Shown here: piece after piece, positions 11,480-22,215 of the stretch
Position numbering within the stretch: position 1 is the stretch's first letter
Layout: every line of letters begins with the position of its first letter
Position numbers and translations under genes: made by a program
DNA from: Auriscalpium vulgare
Lineage: Eukaryota; Basidiomycota; Agaricomycetes; Russulales; Auriscalpiaceae
Assembly (NCBI GenBank): GCA_019915015.1
Contig: JAHBBC010000002.1
Location: forward strand, 310,001 to 374,000
DNA: 64,000 bases
Reading direction: 5' to 3'
The notes under the pieces: generated by a model
Databases searched by the model: none
What the model was told of the DNA's origin: nothing
What the model saw: the letters and a program-made list of their open reading frames with translations, nothing else

Positions 11480-12456
11480 AGGGGTGGGGTGGTACCCTGA
11501 TGCTTGGGAGGTGGGTGACAGCGCCAAGGGTCGTTGTACCCATAATCCAAGTGCACCAGCTCCAGCTTTGGTAGTGCTTGGGCACTACGCATCACCAGTG
11601 CGTGCTCGTAATAATGCTGCAATGTTTCCCCTGCCAAAGCATGCCCCGGTGGGAGAAGAGCGTAGAGAGGACGGAGATCCACCTCAGGGAACATCTCATC
11701 ATCAGCGTGGTTGAAGGGATCGGGATTATTCGGAAAAATGATGCCTTTTGCCCGAAGATCCAGCGTGCGTAAGGGACCCAAGGACATGATGAAGGAGGGC
11801 CATATGTCTTGTTTCATATCAGGCATGTTCCATCCTGTTGATAAGATCAGACGTGAGATGGCAGAGAGACGTGTTCGCTCACAGTTGGAGAGCACACGGC
11901 GTACTCAACATGCAGCCCCTGCAGACCCCCATCCTCCTCTCTCACAGCACTCCACCAGGTTGCAATGCCGCTCCAAAGGCCAATGGGTGGCGCCTCTGGC
12001 AGACGGCAGGTGATCCAGAGATCGGTCAGGACGCCCATCTGAGAGATCGCATGGAAAGCAGTGGCATGATCCTTGATGGACATCAATCGTTGTCGGCGCC
12101 CGCTATCCATGTGATATGCAGGGCTTGGATATTACAAAATTGTCGTGCTGCATATTCCGAATGTCTTTTGGACATGACTTGGTAATGCTCAATGATCTGT
12201 TGGACACATTCAGACCGGCCATCAGCGCACAGCATGAAATGAGACCGCTCACTTGGGAGAAAAGATTCACCAGGGAAGATCCCCAATTCCTCCGCATAGC
12301 CCCGGGGGGAAATTCCGCGTACCTCCAAAAGAGGGAGCATGTGAGTCGCACGGGACCTAGATATTGATGAGATAGCGTGCCGTAATCTTGCTGAAAGACC
12401 TCCGAGCAGGTGGATGCGATGTCGATAAGAACATCCCAGGGAACACGGGGGGACCG
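11480..12456 (-). pseudogene. F-box-like protein, frameshifted
   Basis: From ATG 12456 on the minus strand the protein starts MRSPRVPWDVLIDIASTC, a beginning like that of fungal F-box proteins. Protein-like sequence then continues in other frames: 12370-12085 (SHFMLCADGRSECVQQIIEHY), 12085-11850 (VLTDLWITCRLPEAPP) and 11890-11490 (LSLGPLRTLDLRAKGI-like, then DLRPLYALLPPGHALAGETL and LPKLELVHLDYGY). The C-terminal part has leucine-rich-repeat-like spacing, as in F-box proteins with a substrate-binding LRR region. The frame changes near 12360, 12095 and 11880. An intron could explain one of these but not all three. I treat it as a decayed gene; the F-box label is an inference from the start motif and the overall architecture. 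Confidence 0.5.
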
Positions 12457-12661
12457 CATCGCAGACAAGACACAAAGAAGGAATATTGCCCTATTTATGC
12501 AGAAAAAAAGTGATGCTGATATGCACCTGATCACCGCCGCTCCGCTTTTCCAATCTCCAGTGACAGACCCAAGGACTGCATGATTAGGATGGTACAGGGA
12601 ACGGTGCACAATTTTTCATGTCCAGGCAGAGGGCAGACTGGGGCGGGACCGTGTGAATTTT

Positions 12662-12717
12662 AGCCACAAGCGCGAACCAACACTGTTGGTTCGCAGTGTT
12701 GGTTCGCGCTTGTGGCT
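12662..12717. repeat. Perfect palindrome, 24-bp arms
   Basis: Arms 12662-12685 and 12694-12717 are exact reverse complements (AGCCACAAGCGCGAACCAAC...) around an 8-nt loop. It lies between the convergent 3' ends of decayed gene-like loci. Confidence 0.92.
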
Positions 12718-12835
12718 GAGCACATGACTAGTTCCCACAGTACCTTGGAGGATCAGATTTCTTTGGTCCTTCAGTTGTACTTCAAGTTCAAGTTCAGGAT
12801 CAAAATTCCAGAGACTAATTTTGAGTACAAAATAT

Positions 12836-14990
12836 CTACTCAGACTCCTTGTATGCTATCCAGTTCCCCTCTGGGGCACCTTTAAGCACTGTTCCCTTCA
12901 CAAGATTTGCCACTTCCAACAGATGACCACAGCCCCTGCACTTGAATTTGACAATCAAAACCTTCCCTCTGGCTTCACCTTCAAAGTGCCAAGGCCTGAC
13001 TGCAAGGCAAGCAGGGTTTTTGCACAGGCCAGGCAGTTGTTGTCCAAAAGGCTGGATCTTGGGGCTAGACCAGACCATGCGCGTCACCTCCGTATTCTGG
13101 TCCCTAGGAGTCAGGTGGTAGATCCCAGTAGTTCGAGCAAGGCTACTGGCCACATCTAGAATGTGTCCCATGACCTTCTCCTCCCCATTGAGGTTGACGA
13201 AAATCTTCCGTGTATACTCAATGACGAAAGTCATTGTGGTGTGGAGATTGAGAGAAGGAGCGTCAAAGGCATAGAGGTCGTGAATGCTTTTGCGATTGCT
13301 ATAGGATGGCACTTGGTAAATGGATAGCTTGATAATGAAGGTTGGAGTGCTCACTTAAAAACTGTAGACTTGAGAGACTTGAGGGCAGGGGGAAAGTTGA
13401 CAACCATCCCACATGAGAGGAGGAACCACTTGACTTTGGGGATTTTGGCCAAATATTTCATGAGACAATCCCCAACAATATGCTCAAAGAACTGAGAACG
13501 ATATCATTGAGAAAAAATAAATGTCACAATAAGAAGGCATACCTCTGGCACAGTTACCGCCTCATGTTCTTCCACAAGCAAGTCTCCTCTTGTCTTCTCA
13601 GAATGAGTGCTGATTGCAACAACAGCTCCCTGGAAGGACTTTCCCATTCTATTGGGCTGTCAGTAGATGTGCTTTCACTATAGACTTACAGAGAAAGACA
13701 CGTACAACTCTAGAGTATTAATGAGCTTATCTAGCTCATCTTTATGCTTCTTCAGAGAGTCCCCTTTGTTGATGTTGAACTCAATCTCCTTGCAGACCAA
13801 GTCCTTAGGATTCTCCTGATAAAATCCTAGCAGATCATGGCGCACAGCTTGCAAGGGTGGACCGCTGGCTTGAACCTGGCTTGAGCGCAGGCCTAGAAGC
13901 AGCAGGGGTCCTGTGTATACCCTATTGGAGGGCATCCCTGTAGCAAGGCCTGGTGCCTCCAGTGGTTTTCCAACGGTGTTGGATGTCTTCAAGTCCACAA
14001 ACCCCTGGGTAATATTTAGTAGGCAATGTACCTGCAGTAGGGTGGGTATAGGCTTACTGTGTATGCATCCAGTCTGACAGTCCTGCCATTGGGACCTTTC
14101 CTTGTGATATGACAAAAAGGGCAGACAAATGTGGGCCCGTTGTCTGCTTTGAGCAAGGCCTGGGGGACCACAACACACTCGTCGCAAGTGGCACGAGGGC
14201 ACAGGTCGCAGAGGGCCATTTCCCCTCCATTTTCACAGAGACAACAGTACTGCAGAGAACATCTCAGTGTCCATCACTTACAATAGGCATAGATACAGAC
14301 ATACCTTGTCGTGGTGTTCTTCGCTGGTTGCAGGTATGGCAATATCAGTCATGATCACATCCTATGGTCCTGTTGAGCATCAATCTTGTCAATGAATATG
14401 GGGGAACATACTTTGTTTTCCTCCTGTAATTCAGCGTCATCCTTTTTGTTGCCCATGCTCCTGCGAGGTGCATAGGCGCCTGTGGTCTTCTTCGCCGTTT
14501 AACGCGTTCTCACCCTCTTGGTGGCGGGTGCAGGAGCTGTGCCATCAGCCATGACAATGTCCTATTTTCCTGTTGAGCATGAGCCATTTGAAGGAGAATG
14601 GTGCAAAATACCTTTGTTGTGTTTGGCCCCTTTCCACATGATTTTTTACCAGCAGCAGGTGCTGTGTTCTTAGCAGGTGGTGCAGGCACAATGACTGCCT
14701 GTGGTCTGGTTCAGCTCCTGTCTTACCATGGATAATAGGGTAACACACATTTGTAGCCTTGCGTTTAGCTGAACGTGTTCTCCCACTCACATGAGGTGCA
14801 GGACTCTCAGGAGGAGATGGCTCAGGTACAGGACTCTCAGGAGGAGATGGCTCAGGTACAGGACTCTCATGATGTGATGGCTCTGTGCACTCAGGAGGTA
14901 AGGACACCTCTGTGCGCTCAGGAGCCAAAGCCTCTGTGCGATCAGCAGGCCTTGGGCTTGCAGAAGGTGACGGGGAGTACCCTGTAAGGT
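12836..14990 (-). CDS. Zinc-binding protein of a basidiomycete family of unknown role
   Basis: Minus-strand exons form one plausible gene. The N-terminal exon (14990-about 14750) is proline and serine rich, with three copies of a ten-residue repeat PVPEPSPPES. The second block (14219-14020) has a paired-cysteine finger: CDLCPRATCDECVVVP followed by FVCPFCH, resembling a PHD or ribbon finger. The third (about 14000-13690) is helical with a LLLLGL core. The fourth (about 13650-13540) carries FQGAVVAISTHSEKTRGDLL. The last (about 13490-12836) has IPKVKWFLLSCGMVVNFPP and ends in a second zinc ribbon (GLCKNPACLAV ... KFKCRGCGHL). The frame seems to slip once near 13345, so the copy may be broken. 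I recall similar proteins in Agaricomycetes but none with a known function. Confidence 0.55.
14806..14895. repeat. 30-bp minisatellite inside the zinc-protein gene
   Basis: Three tandem units built on GTACAGGACTCTCAGGAGGA plus a GATGGCTCAG tail lie in frame. They encode a ten-residue proline/glutamate/serine repeat on the minus strand; the third unit has diverged. Confidence 0.85.
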
Positions 14991-15164
14991 CCATATGGAA
15001 GGGATGGGGAGACGATGAGAGACAAAGACCGTCATGTCGACGTGAATGTAAAATTTGTACGTATGTCCTAATTAAGCAATTGTTTACGTGTGTTTGTGCT
15101 GTGTTTGTTTTGCTTGTGTCGTGTCACCTCTTCTCCCTCACCCTTTCCCCACCAGCAGGAGGCA

Positions 15165-15322
15165 TCGTAGTGCCGCCCCCGTAGCCAGGCTGAGGAGTAC
15201 CTCTGTCCTGCCTCGGGGACCTGTTGGAACGGGGGGTCTTTGTGGCACGGTGGCGTCGTAGCGCCTCCCCCGCAGCCAGGCTGAGGCGTACCTCTGTCCT
15301 GCCTCGGGGACCTGCCACTTGG
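15165..15322. repeat. Two direct repeats with a 92-bp period
   Basis: About 65 bp starting CGTAGTGCCGCCCCCGTAGC at 15165 recur at 15257 with a few substitutions. Both contain GAGTACCTCTGTCCTGCCTC-like cores followed by GGGGACCTG. They are non-coding. Confidence 0.85.
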
Positions 15323-15503
15323 ATGCTCTTTCCCTCCCTCTCTCTTGCCCTCTCGTGACGTGTACAACCTGCCTGAGCTAGCCCACTATCTCGAGCGCGG
15401 TGACTTGGCAGCACGCACCACTCGGCGCTGTGATGTGGCAGCACAAAGACGAGGAGGAAGGCACAAACACCGTCACGTCGCCATGCCGCCCAGCACCCAA
15501 CTT

Positions 15504-15555
15504 AATCTCTGCCCCCCGGACGCAGGGAATTCCCTGCGCCTGCGGACCAGAGATT
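15504..15555. repeat. 52-bp dyad element, copy 1
   Basis: A symmetric element with AATCTCTG at 15504 and its complement CAGAGATT ending at 15555. Its centre is CGCAGGGAATTCCCTGCG. The outer 8 bp and inner 9 bp of each arm match exactly; the 9 bp between them diverge. Confidence 0.85.
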
Positions 15556-15863
15556 GAGCGTAGGAGGTGCGCGCAGACGTGCAGCGAGCGGTTGGGCCAT
15601 GCGGCGTCGAGCGCAGGCCGCAGGCGGCGTCAGGGCGACGTGCGCGGGTCGTGCGCGGTGTGCGCGGGTCGTGGGCGTTGTGGGCGGGACGTGGGCGGCG
15701 GTGCGCGGGGTGTCGGCGACGTGGGCGTGCGCTGGCGTCGTGTGCGGGGTGCTGACGACGAGGGCGGGGCGCTGGCGTCGTGCGCGGGGTGCTGACGTTG
15801 TGCGCGGGGGCTGGCGTCGTGGAGGGCGACTCTGGCCACCCTCCGTCCACTCACACACCAATA

Positions 15864-15915
15864 AATCTCTCACCCGCCAGCGCGAGGAATTCCTCGCGTG
15901 CGTGGTTGAGAGATT
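15864..15915. repeat. 52-bp dyad element, copy 2
   Basis: The same architecture as the element 360 bp to the left: AATCTCTCA and TGAGAGATT ends, a core of CGCGAGGAATTCCTCGCG and diverged middle arms. The identical total length and centre show the two are related. The right arm starts the 100-bp tandem duplication that follows. Confidence 0.85.
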
Positions 15916-16100
15916 TCGGGTGGGGCAGAAGGGCGGGCAGGGAAGGCGGGGCAGGCCTTCAGGGCGGGGTGCGCAGCGAGCGCGGGGGCGTGGCGTGGAG
16001 CGTGGTCGAGAGATTTTGGGTGGGGCAGAAGGGCGGGCAGGGAAGGCGGGGCAGGCCTTCAGGGCGGGGTGCGCAGCGAGCGCGGGGGGCGTGGCGTGGA
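15901..16100. repeat. 100-bp tandem duplication in GC-rich DNA
   Basis: Two adjacent units start at 15901 and 16001. Each begins GTGGTYGAGAGATTT and continues GGGCGGGCAGGGAAGGCGGG, then GCAGCGAGCGCGGGG. Identity is above 95 percent. Confidence 0.9.
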
Positions 16101-17155
16101 GCGCGGGTCGTGGGCGTCGTGGGCGGGTCGCGGGCGGCGTGCGGGCGACTTGGCGTTGTGCGCTGGTTGTGGGTGTCGTGGGCGGGCGTGGGCGGCGTGC
16201 GGTGGTTGTGGGCGGCGTGCGCGGGTCGAGGGCGGCGTGCGCGGGGGCGTGGGCGGCGTGCGCGGGCGGTAGACGGCGTGCGCGGGGCGTGGGCGGCGTG
16301 GAGGGCGGCGTGACTCACCTCCGTCGAGCCCTCCCTTTTCTCCCCTTCCTCCTCCTCCTGCTCCTGCACCCGCTGCTTCCCCCACCCCTTGAGTGCGCAC
16401 GGTGCGGCGCGGTGACGTGGCGCGGCTGCGCGGCATGTCGTTGTGTTGCGTTGTGTTGCGTGTGCAAGCGCTGTGACGTGGCAGTGCGCAAGCGCTGCCA
16501 CATCACGTCCGCTGTGTTGAGGGCGGTGTGGCGAGGACAGAGGGGAGGGGAGGACGGGACGGGACGGGACGGGAGGGCGAGCGCGCGGGAGGGTGAAGAA
16601 GAGAAGGAAAGGTGCGGGTCACGCGTGAGCGCACAAGTTGTGCGTCACGCTCTCACCACCCTCCCCCGCAGCCGTCCCTCCCTCGCCGCCGTCCCTCCCC
16701 CGCCAACTCCTCAAGACCCTAGACCGCGAGCGCGACGTGGCAGCACGCGCTGCCGCGTCACTGCGCTCGGGCATGCAACACGAAGACAACGACGTGCCGC
16801 GCTGTCGCGCCACGTCACTGTGCCCCGCCGCGCGTCCCCCAGGGGTGGAGAAAGAGAGAGAGAGAAGCAGGAGGAGGAGGAGGAGAGGCGAGAACACCCC
16901 ACGTGAGTGCCGCCCGCGCTCCTGCCCCCGCCCACCGCTCCCGCGCCCTCCCCACTGCCGCCTCGCGCTCCCCAACGCCGCCCCACGCACGCCCCCGCCG
17001 TTGCCACGGCTCCCATGGCCCCCGACTTGCCGCCTACCGCCCGCGCATGCCGCCCAGCACTCGCGCACGCTGCTCAGCGCCCCGCCGCGTCAACGCCAAC
17101 CCGCGCACGCTGCTCAGCGCTGCCCCGCCACGTCGACGCCGACCCGCGCACACTT
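16101..17155. other. GC-rich low-complexity DNA
   Basis: It is built from variations on GTGGGCGGCGTGCG and, further right, CGCCGCCCACGC. It also includes a (GACGG)n-type run near 16550 and purine tracts near 16850. Long open frames exist on both strands, but their products are simple R/G/A/P polymers, so I annotate no gene. Confidence 0.6.
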
Positions 17156-19190
17156 ATTTAATTCAAAGCACAACAAAATGCACAAAGTCCCTGTTTTCAT
17201 TCACATCATGCCACTGGGCTGAATATTCCATTCAAAGCAGATCAAAATGCACTCAGCCCCATTTAAATTTACATCAAACCACCAGGCTGGATTTTCAGTT
17301 CAGATCACACCAGAATGCACCCAGCCACTGTTTAAATTCACATCAAACCACCGGGCTGGATTTGTAATTCAGATCACACCAAAATACGCTCAGCCCCTGT
17401 TTTAATTCACATCATGCCACTGGGCTGAATATTTAATTCAAAGCACGAGAAAATGCACTCAGCCCCATTTAAATTTACATCAAACCACCGGGCTGGATTT
17501 TCAGTTCAGATCACACCAGAATGCACCCAGCCCCTGTTTAAATTCACATCAAACCACCGGGCTGGATTTTTAATTCAGATCATACCAAAATATGCTCAGC
17601 CCCTGTTTTAATTCACATCATGCCACTGGGCTGAATATTTAATTCAAAGCACGAGAAAATGCACTAAGCCCCTGTCTTCATTCACATCATGCCACTGGGC
17701 TGAATATTTCATTCAAAGCACATCAAAATGCACTCAGCCCCATTTAAATTTACATCAAACCACCAGGCTGGATTTTCAGTGCAGATCACACCAGAATGCA
17801 CCCAGCCCCTGTTTATATTCAAATCACACCACCGGGCTGGATTTTTAATTCAGATCACACCAAAATACGCTCAGCCCCTGTTTTAATTCACATCATGCCA
17901 CTGGGCTGAATATTTAATTCAAAGCACGAGAAAATGCACTCAGCCCCATTTAAATTTACATCAAACCACCAGGCTGGATTTTCAGTTCAGATCACACCAG
18001 AATGCACCCAGCCCCTGTTTATATTCACATCACACCACCGGGCTGGATTTTTAATTCAGATCACACCAAAATACGCTTAGCCCCTGTTTTAATTCACATC
18101 ATCCCACTGGGCTGAATTTAATTCAAAGCGCAACAAAATGCACTCAGCCCCGTTTAAATTCACATCAAACCACCTGGCTGGATTTTTAATTCAGATCACA
18201 CCAAAATGCACTCAGCCCCTGTTTTAATTCACATTATGCCACCGGGCTAAATATTTAATTCAAAGCACAACAAAATGCGCTCAGCCATGTTGATATTCAC
18301 ATCAAACCACCTGGCTGGATTTTTAATTCAGATCACACCAAAATACGCTCAGCCCCTGTTTTAACTCACATCATGCCGCTGGGCTGAATATTTAATTCAA
18401 AGCACAACAAATGCACTCAGCCCTCTTGATATTCATATCACACCAAACCAGAATGCACTCAGCCCCTGTTTTAATTCATATCACACCCCCGGGCTGAATA
18501 TTTCATTCAGATCACACTGAAATGCACTCAGCCCTGTTTAAATTCACATCAGATGACCAGGGTGGATTTTTTTAATTCAGCTCACACAGAAATGCACTCA
18601 GCCCTGTTGAAATCTGCATCACACCACTTGGATGGATTTTTAATTGATATCACAAAAAAATGCACTCAGCCTTGTATAAATTCACATCATGCCACACCAG
18701 AATGCTCTCAGCCCCTGTATTAATTCACATCATGCCACCAGGCTGGATATTTAATTTGGATCACACCTAAATGCACTCAGCTCCTGTTTTAATCTATATC
18801 ACACCACCAGGCTGGATTCTTAATCCATATCACCAAAATGCACCCTGCTCCTATTTCGCGTTATATCATACCACATTGCTGGATTTTTAATTTAGGTTAT
18901 ACCAAAATGCACTCAGCCTCTGTTTGAATTTATATCAATTTATATCACACCGCAAGGTTGAATATTTGTTTCAGATCACCCTTCAGCCCCTGTTTGGATT
19001 TATATCATACAACAAGGTTCAATGTTTGATTCATATGCCACTGAAATGTTCTCAGTCTCAGCGCCTTCCTAGATTTATATTGACTATCTATGTTGACTGT
19101 TCAATCAAATTCAAACCGGAATACACTTGGCCCCTGTTTCAATAAATATTGCACCAGAGCCTCGATTTTTAATTTATATTGTCAGCCCCG
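17156..19190. repeat. Satellite array of about 69-bp units
   Basis: Roughly 28 head-to-tail units follow the pattern CAGATCACACCAAAATGCAC, TCAGCCCCTGTTTAAATTCA, CATCAAACCACCGGGCTGGA, TTTTTAATT. The spacing was checked at 17301 and 17370 (69 bp). Three unit types alternate. The GCTGAATATTTAATTCAAAG type recurs after 206 bp (17441 to 17647) and then after 275 bp (17647 to 17922), so there is a three-unit higher-order period with an occasional extra unit. Units decay and shorten toward the right end (after about 18400). No coding potential. Confidence 0.93.
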
Positions 19191-19555
19191 CAGAGAGCAG
19201 AGGTGACAATACTGAATTCTTAATTCAAAAGCATAGTCTCAATTTCATAAAGCAACACCTCACAGTGTGCTCATCCAAATATCATGAAAGCAAGAGATTA
19301 TGTGACGAGGAATGCACAATCTTGCAACTATTGTTGATATGTTCACAATGGCATCACAATAATTTCAATGATTAAAACAGCAAGCGATCTTTTTAGTATT
19401 TAAAAAACATGAAGATAACAGCCTGAATATCATAAACTAACTCCTCATGATCTGCTCATTCACATCTCATGAAACAACCACCATTTGAAAGCCGTTCCTC
19501 GTAGCTTTCCAATGGTACAAAGCAATTGCAAATCCAACTTGTTGTCACAAAGATA
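19191..19555. other. AT-rich spacer without a gene
   Basis: This is AT-rich sequence between the satellite and the hairpin-ended repeat. I see no motif beyond short A/T runs. Confidence 0.5.
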
Positions 19556-19687
19556 TAATAGTAGAACTGTTGACTGGGAAAACTCGGGTGTGTGCCCGCC
19601 GGGTGAAACCGGGAACTGTACTTTACTTCGGACTCCGACGTCATATTTTTCTTCTCGAAAGAACTGATTCCAAATATGGAATCAGAA
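19556..19687 (+). repeat. Repeat F, ending in a terminal hairpin
   Basis: About 130 bp match the reverse complement of 36166-36295, including GTACTTTACTTCGGACTCCG. The shared part ends in CTGATTCC-6nt-GGAATCAG, an 8-bp stem placed at the exact border with the neighbouring gene fragment (19688). The second copy ends at the same hairpin where it interrupts a gypsy pol. The hairpin is therefore a true element end, similar in shape to a Helitron 3' end but without a clear CTRR. Confidence 0.7.
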
Positions 19688-20389
19688 CAGCCAGGCCGAG
19701 GTGCAGCTGCAGATCGAGCAGTTCTATTCCTGGTTGCGCAGGACTGATCCCCTTCCCACTCTTGACCACGTCCCGTTCAACATGCGCCCCAATTTTCGCC
19801 ATCTTTACACGCTGCGGTCGTTTCGGCGCATTCCAGGTCCCGTCCGCCGCAACATGTACCGGCCCGAGAACATGGCCCGTCTGGAACCTACCATCCGCCG
19901 AGCATATCTTTCCCTGCGCGCTGCACCGTTCCTGGGCGCACGCGACCTGCTCCGACCCTGTCTCACAGACCCGCACGTCGTGTTCAACATCAATTTTGTG
20001 GCCTTGCGGTTCTGGAGGCGCGAGTTTGCTGCCTTCTTTCTTGCGTTGGAAAGCGCACTGCCGTTGTCCGTACGAAGCGAGCTGTGGAACAAGACAGTTC
20101 ACCTCGTCCATAACATTGAGATCCAGGAAGATTGCGGGCACGACCTGTTCCGGAACACCAACCCCTTGTTCAACCCCTCTGAGGCGATCTTCATCTGCAC
20201 GTACATCAAGTGGCTGCGAGCGCACGGAGAGGTGCACCTTGCGGAGGCCATCGCCTACGTCCTCGACTACGTGTTCGGCGATGAAGCAGAGGTCCGCCAT
20301 CTCACGTTCAACGACCACCTGGACTGTTTCGACTCGCCCAACGACCTGTTGGCGGTGTGGGCAGCGAACACCTTGGTCGAGGAAGTCTG
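19688..20389 (+). pseudogene. 5'-truncated gene of unknown function
   Basis: An open frame of about 230 codons runs from the border of repeat F to TGA 20387-20389 with protein-like composition and no low complexity. It begins mid-protein (NSQAEVQLQIEQFYSWLRR), since there is no methionine before residue 30 and the upstream sequence belongs to the repeat. It is rich in aromatic, arginine and leucine residues (RPNFRHLYTLRSFRRIPGPV; FWRREFAAFFLALESALPL; EAIFICTYIKWLRAHGEVHL), suggesting a globular, mostly helical protein. I do not recognise the family. The frame is still intact after truncation, so the loss of the 5' end is probably recent. Confidence 0.5.
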
Positions 20390-20694
20390 AGCGTGCACGC
20401 AAGGTTCCGGAACCGTTCAGCTTGTCATATTCTGGGCTAATTCGATCAGGACACGCAGAAAACCTAACAAGACGGATGGAAATTGGGTCGTCAAGGCAGG
20501 GCTTGCAGGAAGAAGGAGCAGGAGCACGACCCGCGCAAATCAAGTACCCCAATGATGATAACGATTGTTCCCCGCGAATCTCGAGCGTGGAAGTCGCCAC
20601 ACCGTCGCACAGTATGCTTTCCATCTTGTCTCATATCTTACCGCGCATTCGTTTAGACTTTCCATTCCGCGCCGCGCGCGCTTCTGCTTATAAC

Positions 20695-21440
20695 GACGAT
20701 TTTACGATTACTCTTAATCGTTCTTTTCTCTAACCAGTCAGGCCAAAAAATGTGTGTTTGGATCGTTACCAAAGGAAATTATATCCCACGGTCAAGTCGT
20801 GTCGTCCCACCTGCCTAATTGAGTAATTCTTACCTAAGTAGCTTCTGCCCAATGCTTTTTCACACCTTTGCATCTCAAAAGACACTCGTGTCTGTGAGAA
20901 TTTTGTGTTTTGCAAGCTAAATAGCACAGATATGCATATGATTTGAATTGTTCTGTGATGAGAATAGGAGGCCCCACAGTTTCCGCTTTTGGTAAAAAGT
21001 TCCCACGCATGGTGCAGAGAAAGATGACGTAGTTTTCGAGGGCAAACCGCCAATTGATCCGGTTTACTATGTCATTTTTCTCTACTCCGGCTACTGCAAT
21101 ACCCGGGCCCAACTGTTTCATTGCTAAAAATCCACACACAGTGGGAATTGAACCCCACAGCACATGGTTCATAACTTACATAATATAGGCTAAGAGCGTT
21201 AACCACTAGACTACAAGGCTGCATATCTATAATAGTTGTGTATAGCTTGTATCAACCTTCTACCTCCTCGTCTATCAGATTCTTGCCTTTTCCCTGATAC
21301 AATGCACACATATTATATATTGTCGGAAAGCTACAACCAATGCACACACAATGGTTATGGTGCTGGAGTCTGAAGGACTTGTGATGTATTAGCTGGTGCG
21401 TATTTACCACCTGTGTGTAGACCCAGGTCTACTAAGCGCA
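20695..21440 (-). repeat. tRNA-derived SINE-like element, copy 1
   Basis: The minus strand has tRNA-like promoter boxes at about 21225-21145: an A-box-like TAGTCTAGTGGTTAACGC and a B box GGTTCAATTCC with one inserted C. The body runs down to 20695 and ends in the hairpin CGATTAAGAGTAATCG. Copies at 29773, 37426 and (on the plus strand) 41360 share this layout. Similarity with the first two also continues upstream of the tRNA head, to about 21440. Confidence 0.7.
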
Positions 21441-21764
21441 GGCATGTGTAAGCCTACAGCTTACTACATACATTTTTCCTTTCTCTTTTCTCTCTCATCG
21501 GACTCGTACATAGTATATATTCTCGTCCCCGTACTTACGCACCAGCGCGCCCCGGCAATCGCCGCGCCGCTGCCACGTCACAGTCGCGTTGTGTTCGCTC
21601 TGCTCTCTCTCTCCTCATCTACAACTGCCTCTCATGTACCCACACCTCCTCTGCTTCCTAGCAATCCCAACTTGGTTCCTATCTGCGTCGCCTGATTCTT
21701 GTCTTTGAGTGTTTCCGCCACATGGCGGTCTCCAGCATGTGACCAATGATAAGCCTCACTCCGC

Positions 21765-21893
21765 GCTCCGATGCAATTCTTCACCAATTTTCGCACTTTT
21801 GACAAGTTAACAGTCATGCAATTCTGGAGGTTGGAGAGTTGCACACATGAGCTCCAACCACCCGATATAGTCTCTCTGAATTCTTGCAAGATT
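21765..21893 (+). repeat. Repeat D, left half of the PIF target
   Basis: It matches 31825-31935 (TTGACAAGYYRACAGTCAYGC, then AGCTCCAACCACCC and CTTGCAAGATT). The match stops exactly at ATT 21891-21893 and resumes at 29565 on the other side of the PIF/Harbinger element. Confidence 0.85.
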
Positions 21894-21998
21894 AGTGGTG
21901 TTCAGAGTTGGCGATTCTGGCGGATTAAAAGGCCGATTATGATGGCAGATTGTGTCGTGATTCAGGGACCCAGAATCGTCCCGGCACCGTGAGAACTG

Positions 21999-22060
21999 AG
22001 AATCCGATTCTCGAGGCAGAAGCTCCTCCTGAGGCGGTTTTACCTCGAGAATCGGATTCT
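21999..22060. repeat. Subterminal palindrome, left side of the PIF element
   Basis: Perfect 18-bp arms AGAATCCGATTCTCGAGG (21999-22016) and their complement (22043-22060), about 105 bp inside the left end of the element and upstream of the Myb-like gene. Confidence 0.88.
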
Positions 22061-22215
22061 GCTGCCCCCGATTCTCAGCCTTCCATATATCTGGTGTATT
22101 TACAGTCTATTTACATCTATTTTGTTGCCCGCTCCTGGGCCTGCCGGCTGCATTCCCCGCCGTCGTGCTGCCTCCGTCACCCTCGCTTTCTGCAGACTGA
22201 CTTCAGATCCTTACC

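Noticed and set aside
15554..16906. 450-codon open frame in the GC-rich region
   Set aside because: The product is a simple R/G/V/A polymer, the opposite strand is open too, and the sequence is built from short GC repeats; the absence of stops reflects base composition.
17156..19190. Regular repeats suggesting a CRISPR array
   Set aside because: Units are contiguous and all similar, with no unique spacers, in a eukaryotic genome; it is a satellite.
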